From Algoriphagus marincola DSM 16067 (lineage in GTDB: Bacteria; Bacteroidota; Bacteroidia; Cytophagales; Cyclobacteriaceae): a stretch of DNA of 64,000 nucleotides. Positions 45,698 through 53,699 of this stretch are shown piece by piece. Location of the stretch: NCBI RefSeq assembly GCF_000429405.1, contig NZ_KE386898.1, positions 191,631-255,630 on the forward strand, read 5' to 3'. Under the pieces are notes generated by a model. That model searched no databases. It was not told the origin of the DNA and was given only the letters and a program-made list of their open reading frames with translations. The translations under genes and the position numbers were made by a program. The first letter of the stretch is position 1, and each line of letters starts with the position of its first letter.

Positions 45698-45931
45698 TCA
45701 AAGATTCTTTTTCGCATCTCGTAGCATCTTCAGATACAAGCCTTCCACCCGTTCTCTGGCCCATGGGGTTTTTCGGAGAAATTTTAAGCTGGACTTGATC
45801 GACGGGTCATGGGTAAAGCAGCGAATGGTGATGCGCTCACCCAGTTCCTTCCATCCATAATGAGCGACCAATTGCTCCAAAATGGTGTCGAGTCGAAGTC
45901 CGTGGAGGGGATTGTTTGGTTGATGTTCCAA
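45698..45931 (-). CDS. VF530 family (DUF2132) protein
   Basis: A 77-residue protein whose sequence [54 protein letters not shown] fits the VF530 family almost throughout. A structural homologue is described as DNA-binding-like, but the cellular function is not settled. The protein is small, basic and probably cytosolic. Monocistronic; it borders a repeat-rich gap. Confidence 0.9.
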   Translation of the reverse strand: MEHQPNNPLHGLRLDTILEQLVAHYGWKELGERITIRCFTHDPSIKSSLKFLRKTPWARERVEGLYLKMLRDAKKNL

Positions 45932-46029
45932 GGGATTAGTGAATTGAGAATTTAAAGTTAAGAATTATTGTAAACCCTGTTTTTCTAGATATCCGATTAC
46001 TTAGCAAAGGGGTAAAAATTATAAAATAT

Positions 46030-47427
46030 TTAATTTTCACTTTCTTCCTCAAGCTGAAAATATCCAAATGTCCCACTTTGGCATTCCATTAAAATGGATT
46101 TTTCTTTAGACGATTTTAGCGCTTTTTTCAACTCTGAAAGGGTGTGAACTTCTTGCTCATTTACCTTTAGTATCAGTTCGCCTAGCGGCCATTCCATTTG
46201 ATCGGCCTGAGTACCTTGATGGATATGGGTGACTACCAATACGGGTTTCTCCTGATCTAAAATTTTCAGCATCTCAATCTGTGCGTAGGGATCGACTTCT
46301 TGTATGGCTTGTATTATTTCAAAACTCAAGGGTTGGATCACCATCCCAAAAATCTCCAAATATTCTCGTTCATTTAAGATGGGGCTGGAAATGATTCCTT
46401 TCTCTGGATTTGGCATGGCCCTAGCCTTAGACTGATGGACTTTTCCATTTCTCAGATAGTTGATCGTTACTTCCTCGCCTATCGGTACCAGTTTCATCAC
46501 ATCAAAAATATTTTTGTGTCGGTACAAACCTTCCTTTCCAATAACGATTCCATGACGGTCAAATTCGGCCTTATTGATCGAGAGAATGACATCTTTGGCT
46601 TGAATTTTCGCTGCCTCCAAAAAGCCATTATCAAGAACCTTGGAGACGATGACACCTTTGGCTTGTGTTTGATTTAAATAGGGGTTAAAGTTTTCTGCAT
46701 TTTTTTGCAATTTCCCTCCTATGCCTGCAAACTGAGGTTCACTCAATAAAATAAGGTTGTCGATAATTATTTTTATAAAGCTGGCAGGCGTGATAAAGCC
46801 AATATTTTCGGCATTGACTATCACCGCGGTATTGAGTCCGATTACTTTCCCATCTTCCGTGATACTTGGGCCCCCTGAGTTACCTGGATTGATGGCAGCA
46901 TTGGTGACAAACCGCTCCGAACTGAACTCAGAACCTGATATAAAATTTGTGATTTCTCCACCGGTAATATTGGGTTCTACCATCCCCAAGGGATAGCCAA
47001 TCGCTTTGATCATTTCTCCCCGGGATGGGTTAGTGCCTTCCCGTAATTCAAGATATTCGATCGGTTGAATCGCCAGTTTTTTGAATCGCTGCAGTTCTTT
47101 TTCGCTAAGCTTGATCAGTGCAACATCAGGTTCCAGTTGTTTGACCAAGCCGACTAGTTCCGCCTCGAATCGTTCCTCACTGGTGAGCATGGAACTGATT
47201 TCTATCTTAACCGCATTCCGAACTACGTGCGCATTGGTGACGATATAGCCCTCAAGATCTTGGTATTTCACAAAAAATCCCGAGCCTGACCAAATTCCTG
47301 GAATTTTTACAGATGGATTTAGGACGGATTGAATATCCTCCTCGATGTAGCCCTCGACAAGAATCTGAACAACGCCGCTCATCATTCGGCGGGCGATATC
47401 ATTGAGTTTGGCCTTTGACTTGGACAT
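46030..47427 (-). CDS. HtrA-like (S1C) trypsin-fold serine protease with PDZ domains, no signal peptide
   Basis: A 465-residue protein with a trypsin-like fold and His67 (TNAHVV), Asp101 (DVALIKL) and Ser184 (NPGNSGGPS). This is the S1C (DegP/HtrA) catalytic set. Two PDZ-like regions follow, near residues 255-335 (VSKVLDNGFLEAAKIQAKDVILSI) and 365-455 (with WPLGELILKVNEQEVHTL). The N-terminus (MSKSKAKLNDIARRMMSG) shows no signal peptide or membrane segment, which is unusual for HtrA proteins, so a cytosolic place is predicted. Single gene; substrates unknown. Confidence 0.92.
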   Translation of the reverse strand: MSKSKAKLNDIARRMMSGVVQILVEGYIEEDIQSVLNPSVKIPGIWSGSGFFVKYQDLEGYIVTNAHVVRNAVKIEISSMLTSEERFEAELVGLVKQLEPDVALIKLSEKELQRFKKLAIQPIEYLELREGTNPSRGEMIKAIGYPLGMVEPNITGGEITNFISGSEFSSERFVTNAAINPGNSGGPSITEDGKVIGLNTAVIVNAENIGFITPASFIKIIIDNLILLSEPQFAGIGGKLQKNAENFNPYLNQTQAKGVIVSKVLDNGFLEAAKIQAKDVILSINKAEFDRHGIVIGKEGLYRHKNIFDVMKLVPIGEEVTINYLRNGKVHQSKARAMPNPEKGIISSPILNEREYLEIFGMVIQPLSFEIIQAIQEVDPYAQIEMLKILDQEKPVLVVTHIHQGTQADQMEWPLGELILKVNEQEVHTLSELKKALKSSKEKSILMECQSGTFGYFQLEEESEN

Positions 47428-47480
47428 AGTTTAGATTCTGTTTCGAACAAGGATATGGGTAGAAGTTACAGAAAATAGGA

Positions 47481-47876
47481 TTAAATCGGCGTATTTGGCT
47501 GAATCAAATCCCAGAGATTTCCATACAAGTCCTTGAAAACAGAGACTATACCAAAGCTTTCTTCAGCAGGCTCGCGGATAAATTCCACTCCTCGAGAAGT
47601 ATATTTTTCATAGTCTCCATAAAAATCATCGGTATAAAGAAATAGAAAAACCCTTCCTCCCGTCTGGAATCCGATTTGCTTTTCCTGAGTTTCATTGGCT
47701 GCCTTTGCTAATAACAAATGACAAGTCGATCCGGGAGGAGAAACTCTTACCCATCTTTTGCTTTCACTCATTCTTGTGTCTTCCAAAAGCTCAAAATCAA
47801 GAACTTGCGTGTAGTATTGGATGGCTTCGTCATAGTCTCTGACGAGCAGGGAGAGTTGTCCGAGTTGCTGGGGCAT
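47481..47876 (-). CDS. VOC family (glyoxalase/bleomycin resistance-like) protein
   Basis: A 131-residue protein starting MPQQLGQLSLLVRDYDEAIQYYTQVLDFELLEDTRM, the typical opening of VOC proteins, with the second half (FLFLYTDDFYGDYEKYTSRGVEFIREP...VFKDLYGNLWDLIQ) holding the D-x-x-GN-x-W-(D/E) motif. Proteins of this shape bind divalent metal and catalyse varied reactions; the substrate is not predictable. Likely cytosolic. Confidence 0.9.
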   Translation of the reverse strand: MPQQLGQLSLLVRDYDEAIQYYTQVLDFELLEDTRMSESKRWVRVSPPGSTCHLLLAKAANETQEKQIGFQTGGRVFLFLYTDDFYGDYEKYTSRGVEFIREPAEESFGIVSVFKDLYGNLWDLIQPNTPI

Positions 47877-47935
47877 AAATGAAGTTTTAAGTTATTTCTG
47901 GGAGTGTAAGTGAAGAAAATAAATCTCAGTAACAA

Positions 47936-48211
47936 ATGAAATTTACTTTTTCGATTCATGCCTTAGAACAATTGAAAGTTAGGGAGATTCCTAGAAAGCA
48001 AGTAATAAAGGTTTTGGAAAATCCAGATCAAGTTTACTCAGAGTCAGATGGAAATGAAATTGTAATATACCAATCCGTATTTCGGAAGGATACCGATGAA
48101 GCCTATTTAATTCGAGTTTTTGTTAATCAAATTAAATCTCCAAATTTGGTAATAACTGCATACAGGACGAGTAAGGTCCAAAAATATTGGAAAGATGAAA
48201 GTGGTCTATAA
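47936..48211 (+). CDS. DUF4258 domain-containing protein (putative toxin-like)
   Basis: A 91-residue protein: FTFSIHALEQLKVREIPRKQVIKVLENPDQVYSESDGNEIVIYQS...VITAYRTSKVQKYW. It matches DUF4258, a RelE/HigB-fold-like family with H-A-x-x-Q-M/L-R-E and a terminal T-x-Y-x-T-S pattern. It overlaps the DUF2283 gene by 17 bp. DUF4258-DUF2283 pairs recur in bacteria and may be toxin-antitoxin-like, but this is unproven and no activity is claimed. Confidence 0.85.
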   Translation: MKFTFSIHALEQLKVREIPRKQVIKVLENPDQVYSESDGNEIVIYQSVFRKDTDEAYLIRVFVNQIKSPNLVITAYRTSKVQKYWKDESGL

Positions 48212-48392
48212 AAAAGAGGTTGATGTTTTGATGATTCAAATAGCTGAAGGTAAAGTCGCTGAAAGTGAAGAATCAAAACCTGGAGTAATCATCGATTACG
48301 ATCAAGAGGGGAATATTCTTCGAATTGAAATTTTGAATGCTTCCAAACACTCAGATTCGCCTCATTTCATCGATTATGAGTTGATTGCATGA
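48195..48392 (+). CDS. DUF2283 domain-containing protein (putative partner of DUF4258)
   Basis: A 65-residue protein: MKVVYKKEVDVLMIQIAEGKVAESEESKPGVIIDYDQEGNILRIEILNAS. It has the DUF2283 pattern Y-x-x-x-x-D-x-L-x-I and D-x-(D/E)-G-x-(I/V)-x-x-I-E-(I/L)-L-x-A-S. Overlap of 17 bp with the upstream DUF4258 gene shows coupling. If the pair is a toxin-antitoxin system this would be the candidate antitoxin; that is an inference from pairing and order. Confidence 0.87.
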   Translation: MKVVYKKEVDVLMIQIAEGKVAESEESKPGVIIDYDQEGNILRIEILNASKHSDSPHFIDYELIA

Positions 48393-48637
48393 ATTAAACA
48401 AGTCAGTGGTAAGTCCAAATTATTTGCTTAAACCCTTGCATTCGAAAGACTGGAAATTTTATATTATGGATATCCGCTTTCTTACCAGAATTCACAAAAA
48501 GTCGGCTTATTGTCTACTGAAAGGATCAGAATCCGGAAGCTTCGCCTGCCAGCCGTGGCTGGGTCTTCGGTCTTCGTTCTTCCAACCAGTCAAGCAAAGT
48601 AAATAAGACAACTGGCATGATTGAGGATAATCATATT
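48393..48637. other. Repeat-like spacer after the DUF2283 gene
   Basis: About 245 bp with no credible coding sequence. It includes CTTCGCCTGCCAGCCGTGGC and GTCTTCGGTCTTCG, the GC-richer kind of fragment also found in other gaps of this window. Confidence 0.45.
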
Positions 48638-49222
48638 TTATATTTTTAAATATTCACTCCTTTGCTCAAGCTCTTTCAAGAGCTCCCACTCCTTGCGATA
48701 GCTTTTACGAATCACCCAGATAAATCCAATCCAAAAACCTACTCCTGTAATCACGCAATAGATGAAGAAGGCAAGGGAAATATAGGGTTTGAGAGCAATC
48801 AAAAACATAACGATCCCAAGTCCATAAATCAGGTAAATCATCGGAGTGAAAATTTGGTGAATTCGCTTCCTCCGGAAAAGGTAAGATTGGATGCTTTTGA
48901 TGAACTCGGTGGTGGGAAGGTAAATCTCCAAGCGATTCAAACCGATCCGGCTTGTTAATTCCAAAATCACCCGGATCATCAATGAACTGGTCATTAGAGT
49001 TAGGCTTGAAATCAACAGGGGAGTGCCAAATTGACCATATTTGAAAAAGTATAGGGCTAAGATCGAAAGGGTCAAAGTCAAAATACTAATCGTCCAAAGC
49101 TGATCTCTTTTGAGCTTGCGAAGGGAGTTTTTCGCAGAATTCAGGACCCTGTCTGCGCTCAGTTCGCTAGTCGAGGTCCGTTGAGAATTGTAGATCGATT
49201 GTATAGGGTCAAAGCTTTCCAT
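48638..49222 (-). CDS. Membrane protein encoded with an ECF sigma factor (putative regulator)
   Basis: A 194-residue protein with a cytosolic N-terminus of about 40 residues (ESFDPIQSIYNSQRTSTSE, ADRVLNSAKNSLRKLKRDQ), then two membrane pairs (near 41-58, 65-85, 122-142 and 148-168) and a charged C-terminus (KEWELLKELEQRSEYLKI). Its start overlaps the end of the sigma-factor gene by 14 bp. That arrangement is usual for anti-sigma factors, but no ZAS or FecR domain is seen. I therefore call it only a putative sigma partner. No family name recognised. Confidence 0.75.
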   Translation of the reverse strand: MESFDPIQSIYNSQRTSTSELSADRVLNSAKNSLRKLKRDQLWTISILTLTLSILALYFFKYGQFGTPLLISSLTLMTSSLMIRVILELTSRIGLNRLEIYLPTTEFIKSIQSYLFRRKRIHQIFTPMIYLIYGLGIVMFLIALKPYISLAFFIYCVITGVGFWIGFIWVIRKSYRKEWELLKELEQRSEYLKI

Positions 49223-49709
49223 CAGTGATACAGGGATAAAGTTGTTTTTTGATTCGATGTATTTTTACCCGGAGATTCTCAGGGCTCAATCCGAGCGTCT
49301 CCTCAATCGTGGCGTAAGGGATACCCTCCAACACCATCAAAATAAGCATTCGATTTTGAGGGCTGAGCTGATCAATGCAGGCATACATTTTTTGAATTTT
49401 ATGTTCCTTCTCAGAATCATATTCCTCTGAGGTCAAAGCAGAGAAAGCATCTTGCTTTTGCTGTTCTTTATTTTGCTTTTTCAGCTGAAAAAGACAGGTA
49501 TTCACGGCTATACGATAGATCCAAGTCTGCCAATTAGCATCTGCCCGAAACTGCTTTCGATGAACCCAAGCCTTTATAAAGGTCTCCTGCAGGGCATCCT
49601 CAGCCAAACCCTTATCCTGCTGAAAGTAGCCTAGGCAAAGCTTAAAGATTTGATCCTTGTGTTCCTCAAAGCGAGTTTTGAATAGTTTTTCTTCTTCTAT
49701 TGAATTCAA
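49209..49709 (-). CDS. ECF-type RNA polymerase sigma factor
   Basis: A 166-residue sigma-70 family protein. Region 2 is seen at residues about 10-75 (DQIFKLCLGYFQQDKGLAEDALQETFIKAW, then WQTWIYRIAVNTC), and region 4 at about 110-160 (IDQLSPQNRMLILMVLEGIPYATIEETLGLSPENLRVKIHRIKKQL) with its helix-turn-helix. No region 1 or 3, as in all ECF factors. It is first in a two-gene unit with the membrane protein. An imperfect palindrome TTTGTTACAAA lies just upstream (49749-49759). Confidence 0.93.
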   Translation of the reverse strand: MNSIEEEKLFKTRFEEHKDQIFKLCLGYFQQDKGLAEDALQETFIKAWVHRKQFRADANWQTWIYRIAVNTCLFQLKKQNKEQQKQDAFSALTSEEYDSEKEHKIQKMYACIDQLSPQNRMLILMVLEGIPYATIEETLGLSPENLRVKIHRIKKQLYPCITDGKL

Positions 49710-50126
49710 TTTTTCTTCTTCTCAGTTCTTAGAGTACGAAAGCTTCTATTTGTTACAAAATGGATAAAAAAAATCAAGCTTTTCGAAGTGCTTTTTAAAA
49801 TCGATTCGGGTGTCAGGTAAAAGTCATCTAAAAAATTGATGAAATCGAGCCTGTCTGAGGCAGACGGGCATGACGCAAGCGACACACAGAGGGATCATTA
49901 TAAATGTAAGATTCTCCCGAATCAAGTTCGGGACAAGCTATGTGACCGCTTTAAGACAAATTATAATCACATGAAATCGACACGATTAAAATCATCATTA
50001 AACACACAGGAAAATGACTATTTTAATCGTCAAAGATTCCATCTGACCATTGAATAGCAAAAATAAACAGATGAAAGAAATGTGTAACAAATTCTATTGG
50101 ATGAACTCTAACCAACAAAAAGTCCG
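49710..50126. repeat. Gene-free 417-bp gap with repeat fragments
   Basis: No credible gene. It holds GCCTGTCTGAGGCAGACGGGC near 49853-49873, the TTCTCCCGAATCAAGTTCGGGA element near 49911-49932 (related to 1018 and 45538), an 18-bp imperfect inverted repeat (49982-50030, described separately), and TTTGTTACAAA near the sigma-factor start. Confidence 0.55.
49982..50030. repeat. 18-bp imperfect inverted repeat
   Basis: Left arm ACGATTAAAATCATCATT (49982-49999) pairs with AATGACTATTTTAATCGT (50013-50030) at 16 of 18 positions, with a 13-base loop. It lies about 97 bp before the start of the 195-residue membrane protein gene. It may be a regulatory hairpin or a remnant of a mobile repeat. Confidence 0.6.
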
Positions 50127-50714
50127 ATGAAAACAAACACAATTTCTCTCGAAAAAGCCCAAGCCTCTCAACTCGATCAGTGGAGAATTGAATTGAGTAT
50201 AAGATGTAAAAATGGGATTAATTTTATTTTTGGAGCGGCATTAATCTGGGCAGGAATTACAGTGATCTGGAATCTTGAGTTGAGCTTGTATAATCAAAGT
50301 ATTCTCACTTTTTCTATTTCTGGGCTAATGCTCCCCCTGGCATGGGTCTTCGGGAAAATCATGAAAACGGCTTGGAATGTGGAAGGAAATCCCCTGAATA
50401 AGGTTGGGATGATTTTCAACCTAGCTCAACTCTTTTATTTCCCTTTTCTCTTTATCCTTTTGGGAAATAAGCCTGAATACTTTGCCTTGGGTTATGCCAT
50501 CATCACCGGAGCCCATTTCTTTCCCTATGCCTGGTATTATAAGACCAATTGGTTTGGTTTTTTTGCCGGGCTGATCCCATTTGGATCATGGATGCTTTCC
50601 ATTTATTTCCCCGAAATGATCGGTTTGATCCCGGCTTTTGTATCGGGCTGTTTGGGGATTTTGGGGCTGGGTTTAATGAGAGATTATAAATTGAAAGTAG
50701 CAAAAGTACAGTAA
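50127..50714 (+). CDS. DUF7010-like integral membrane protein
   Basis: A 195-residue protein with about six hydrophobic segments, from INFIFGAALIWAGITVIWNL near residues 32-51 to LIPAFVSGCLGILGLGLM near 170-187. The stretches SLEKAQASQLDQWRIELS, MLPLAWVFGKIMK and AIITGAHFFPYAWYYKTNWF resemble a family now numbered DUF7010, with moderate certainty. No catalytic motif is visible. Monocistronic; a palindromic repeat element lies just after the stop. Confidence 0.7.
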   Translation: MKTNTISLEKAQASQLDQWRIELSIRCKNGINFIFGAALIWAGITVIWNLELSLYNQSILTFSISGLMLPLAWVFGKIMKTAWNVEGNPLNKVGMIFNLAQLFYFPFLFILLGNKPEYFALGYAIITGAHFFPYAWYYKTNWFGFFAGLIPFGSWMLSIYFPEMIGLIPAFVSGCLGILGLGLMRDYKLKVAKVQ

Positions 50715-50719
50715 CTGAG

Positions 50720-50822
50720 TATCCTTTGAGGTTTCTAAAACCTCGAAGGATTTGAATTGGCAACAAAAACCTTCGAGGAGATTTCTCAATCGTTCCTCTT
50801 TCGAAATGACACCTCAAAGGTT
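50720..50822. repeat. Nested palindromic intergenic repeat element (about 100 bp)
   Basis: Outer arms CCTTTGAGGT (50723-50732) and ACCTCAAAGG (50811-50820) are perfect inverse copies. Inside, CCTCGAAGG (50741-50749) pairs with CCTTCGAGG (50770-50778). The left part is repeated at 45480-45507. It lies between two convergent genes and can fold into a long hairpin. Confidence 0.75.
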
Positions 50823-50846
50823 TTCCATCATTTCCAGCTTTTTGAC

Positions 50847-52655
50847 TTACTCAACTTTCTTCCTTTCTCCTCTAAACGTTCCATTCGGCTGGATAAAGCT
50901 TACTGCCGTGATCTCCCCGTCTTTTTCCTCAAACTTGACTTTGAAGCCTTCCAGCACCTTCAGGTTAAACTCGTGTTCGCCGATATTGACCAATTCGTAT
51001 TCGGGCTGACCGGGCACAAAGGCATAAAGTTTTTCCTCCTTGATGTAAATCTTCACTTCCTGCACGCCCATTAGGAGATAGGCTCCTTCGTACTTTTTCA
51101 AGTCATCTACCGAAAGCTCGTTTTCCTTCGGGGTTCGCTTGAATTCGATTGGGTCGAGAGCAAGCTCAAAAGGTGCTTTCAATCCGGAAATATCTCCAGT
51201 CATATTGCTGACAAACTGAAACGGAAAGGCGTTGTCCTTATTGGGCTCACCCTGATAGATTAAGTACATGTTGAAGGTGTCGTAATCTTTGTGTTCCAAG
51301 AATCCCCCCAAGAGACCTGTCTGCACAAAGAGCGTATCATTTTTCAGGTCAATCTCCATTTTGCCATAGCCGGGATGTTCGTAAGTACCGGTGTAGTCCA
51401 TTAAAATGTGAGAAGGCTTGGTCAGGCTGACTTTCGCCGTAGAGTCTGCGGCAGCTTTCGCCTTGGCTTGGGCTTCTTTGGCTTCCTCGAGTCGTTTGAC
51501 TGTCTCGCCCAACCAATCCGCAGGTTCCAGATTCAGCATGCGATCGGCAATCATATTTCGGACGACATTGGGAAGGGGAGAGCCATTTTGATTGGTCAGA
51601 ATCATGATCCCTAGGCTGTCTGTGGGGAAGAAGGATGCGGAAGCTGAAAATCCGTCGATATTTCCCCCATGCTCCACCCGATAATGTCCCCGGTAGGAAG
51701 CCAAAAACCAGCCATAGCCATAGTTGGAAAATTGCACATCCGGATGCTCTTTAGAAGGGTTGCCAGCAGATACCACCATCTGCGCACTCATCGCTTCCTT
51801 TACATAATCCTCTGGAATGATTTGTTCGCCTTTGAATTTTCCGCCATTGATCCAGGTGATCAGCCAGTTGGACATCTCGGAAACGCTGGAATTGATCGCT
51901 CCTGCCGGACCCATGGCGGCGATGTTGTAGTAGTCCATTTTGCTGGTTTTTCCATCCAGCTCCACAGAATAGCCAAAAGATTTATCAGCATCCTTTTCCA
52001 TCTCCGGAATGCGGAAATTGCTTCGGGTCATGCCTAATTTGTCAAAAAAGAGTTCTTTTACGTTTTGCTCCCAAGTCTTACCCGTGAGTCGGGCACCGAT
52101 TTCTCCTTGGAGGAAAAACATCCAGTTGTTGTAGTACCACTGTTGACGCAATCCGGTGAATGGCTCCTGAAATTCGATGCGTTTGATCAGTTCGGACTTA
52201 GACTCAGAGGGAAACATAAACCAAGAAAAGTCATGTCTCGGCAATCCCGTCCGGTGCGCCATCAAGTCCTTGACAATGATCTGCTCATTCATCCAAGGCT
52301 CTGCGAACCGGAGTTCGGGGATATAATTTCCCGGACGGACATCGAAGTCGATTTTCTCCTCTTTGCGCAGCACTCCTAAGACGGCTGAGGTAAAGGCCTT
52401 GGAGGAAGATCCAATGGCAAAAAGCGTATTTTCTGTCACCGGAACCTGATTTTCCACATCCTTGTAGCCAAATCCCTTGGCATAGACGATTTGATCTTTT
52501 TGTACGATAGCAACTGCAAACCCCGGTGTTTTCAGCGCTACACGGGCTTTTTCGAGCTCGGTATCCAAAGTTTTGAATAAATCCGTCTTTTTCTGAGAAA
52601 GGGAAGGGCTTGTAAAAAAGCTGAAAAGGAGGAGGGCGAGGAGAAGTCGACGCAT
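50847..52655 (-). CDS. Secreted serine hydrolase (class C beta-lactamase/esterase fold) with DUF3471-like tail
   Basis: A 602-residue protein with a signal peptide (MRRLLLALLLFSFFTSPSLSQ). The start at 52655 is used because the signal sequence begins there, not at 52679. The beta-lactamase-like domain has the catalytic S83-x-x-K86 (IGSSSKAF), a YYN motif at 174-176 (YxN) and HGGNIDGF (third motif). The last 120 residues or so form a DUF3471-like beta region. Such proteins are mostly peptidases or esterases of unknown substrate, not resistance enzymes. It precedes the gene-dense exported block. Confidence 0.92.
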   Translation of the reverse strand: MRRLLLALLLFSFFTSPSLSQKKTDLFKTLDTELEKARVALKTPGFAVAIVQKDQIVYAKGFGYKDVENQVPVTENTLFAIGSSSKAFTSAVLGVLRKEEKIDFDVRPGNYIPELRFAEPWMNEQIIVKDLMAHRTGLPRHDFSWFMFPSESKSELIKRIEFQEPFTGLRQQWYYNNWMFFLQGEIGARLTGKTWEQNVKELFFDKLGMTRSNFRIPEMEKDADKSFGYSVELDGKTSKMDYYNIAAMGPAGAINSSVSEMSNWLITWINGGKFKGEQIIPEDYVKEAMSAQMVVSAGNPSKEHPDVQFSNYGYGWFLASYRGHYRVEHGGNIDGFSASASFFPTDSLGIMILTNQNGSPLPNVVRNMIADRMLNLEPADWLGETVKRLEEAKEAQAKAKAAADSTAKVSLTKPSHILMDYTGTYEHPGYGKMEIDLKNDTLFVQTGLLGGFLEHKDYDTFNMYLIYQGEPNKDNAFPFQFVSNMTGDISGLKAPFELALDPIEFKRTPKENELSVDDLKKYEGAYLLMGVQEVKIYIKEEKLYAFVPGQPEYELVNIGEHEFNLKVLEGFKVKFEEKDGEITAVSFIQPNGTFRGERKKVE

Positions 52656-52686
52656 GATAAAATGGTTTAGGATAAACAATAATAAA

Positions 52687-52726
52687 AAATTGCCCCAAAA
52701 AGAGATAGACTTATTTGGGGCAATTT
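52687..52726 (-). terminator. Rho-independent terminator after the TIM-barrel isomerase gene
   Basis: A 13-bp stem AAATTGCCCCAAA/TTTGGGGCAATTT with a 14-base loop. On the minus strand it ends in a T run, 25 bp after the stop of the isomerase gene. Confidence 0.85.
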
Positions 52727-52751
52727 GAAGAATTCGTGATGGTTTTATGCC

Positions 52752-53699
52752 TTAGCCGGCATTTTCTAAGGTCCTTCTTACCTGATCCAGATTGACCCGA
52801 ACCTCCTCGATGGTTTCCCATTCACGGCCTCGCTCTCCATGCTCAATTCCTACATAGCCATGATAATCATGGGCAAGGACGATTTTCATCATTCGGGTAT
52901 AATCCAATCCAAATTCGCGTCCATTGTCATCCCAAACCCTAGGTTTGAGACTGACTCCTTTGGCACGAGGCATCAATTGATCTACTCCTCGATAGGAATC
53001 GTAGCTTAGAATTTGATCTCCATCCCGCTTCATGACAAAGTTTCCAAAGTCAGGCAAAGTGCCCGCCCTAGGGTGTTCCGTTTGTCTGATGAGTTCGGCG
53101 AGCCAAGTTCCATTGGAGGAAAAGCCTCCGTGATTCTCTATGATGACATTGATGTCAAAATCATTGGCGAATTCACATATTCTTCGAAGCGTGGAGCTGC
53201 AAACGTTGATTGCTTCCTGCTCTTGCTTAGGGTCCTGACTGAAGGGGACGGCGGTATAGGCATTCACTCTGATAGAGTGGCAACCTAGAAATTTGGCAGC
53301 TTCCACCCATTTTTTATGGTTTTCAACGGTTTGCTTTCGCTCTTCTGAGGTTGCGGCACCCAGCTGACCTTCCCGGTCCACCATAATCAATACGTTGGTG
53401 ACGCCTTCTCCATCGGAGCGGGTTTTCATTTCTTGGAGATAGGCTTTATCCTGAGCCTTATCCATAAAAAACTGGTTGACATACTCCACTGCATCAAAGC
53501 CATGCTTTTTAGCTTCGACCGCAAAGTCCAGGTTGTCCATTTTCCCACCAAACAAAAGCGGATTTACGGACCATTGTGCCAAAGAGATTTTAAAAATCGG
53601 GTCAGCTTTAGATTTGGCTAGCGCAAATTCAGGGACTCCCAGCCCTAAGGCAGCTGCTGCCAGACTGGTATTTTTGAGGAAGGTTCTTCGGTTGGTCAT
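52752..53699 (-). CDS. Exported TIM-barrel sugar phosphate isomerase/epimerase-like protein
   Basis: A 315-residue protein with a twin-arginine-type signal (TNRRTFLKNTSLAAAALGLG). It then follows the xylose isomerase-like TIM-barrel pattern: FKISLAQWSVNPLLF, FDAVEYVNQFF, NVIIENHGGFSSNGTWLAELI with the metal-ligand Glu (IENHGG), GTLPDFGNF and a late GYVGIEHGERG. Such proteins include hydroxypyruvate and sugar isomerases/epimerases. The Tat signal predicts export with cofactor or metal bound. Same strand as the Gfo/Idh/MocA gene upstream, across 363 bp of repeats. Confidence 0.9.
   Translation of the reverse strand: MTNRRTFLKNTSLAAAALGLGVPEFALAKSKADPIFKISLAQWSVNPLLFGGKMDNLDFAVEAKKHGFDAVEYVNQFFMDKAQDKAYLQEMKTRSDGEGVTNVLIMVDREGQLGAATSEERKQTVENHKKWVEAAKFLGCHSIRVNAYTAVPFSQDPKQEQEAINVCSSTLRRICEFANDFDINVIIENHGGFSSNGTWLAELIRQTEHPRAGTLPDFGNFVMKRDGDQILSYDSYRGVDQLMPRAKGVSLKPRVWDDNGREFGLDYTRMMKIVLAHDYHGYVGIEHGERGREWETIEEVRVNLDQVRRTLENAG

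Noticed and set aside
48385-48606. 73-codon frame after the DUF2283 gene
   Set aside because: No motif; its second half lies in repeat-like intergenic sequence (CAGCCGTGGCTGGG...).
49836-50057. 73-codon frame in the gap before the DUF7010-like gene
   Set aside because: Covers repeat fragments and an inverted repeat; composition is not protein-like.
49710-50126. tRNA or small RNA gene in the larger gaps
   Set aside because: No cloverleaf with conserved TTCRA loop and CCA end was recognised in this or the other gaps; structure-based search was not possible.
50847-52655. Serine hydrolase as an antibiotic-resistance beta-lactamase
   Set aside because: Length, DUF3471-like tail and motif context fit the broad esterase/peptidase group, not resistance enzymes.
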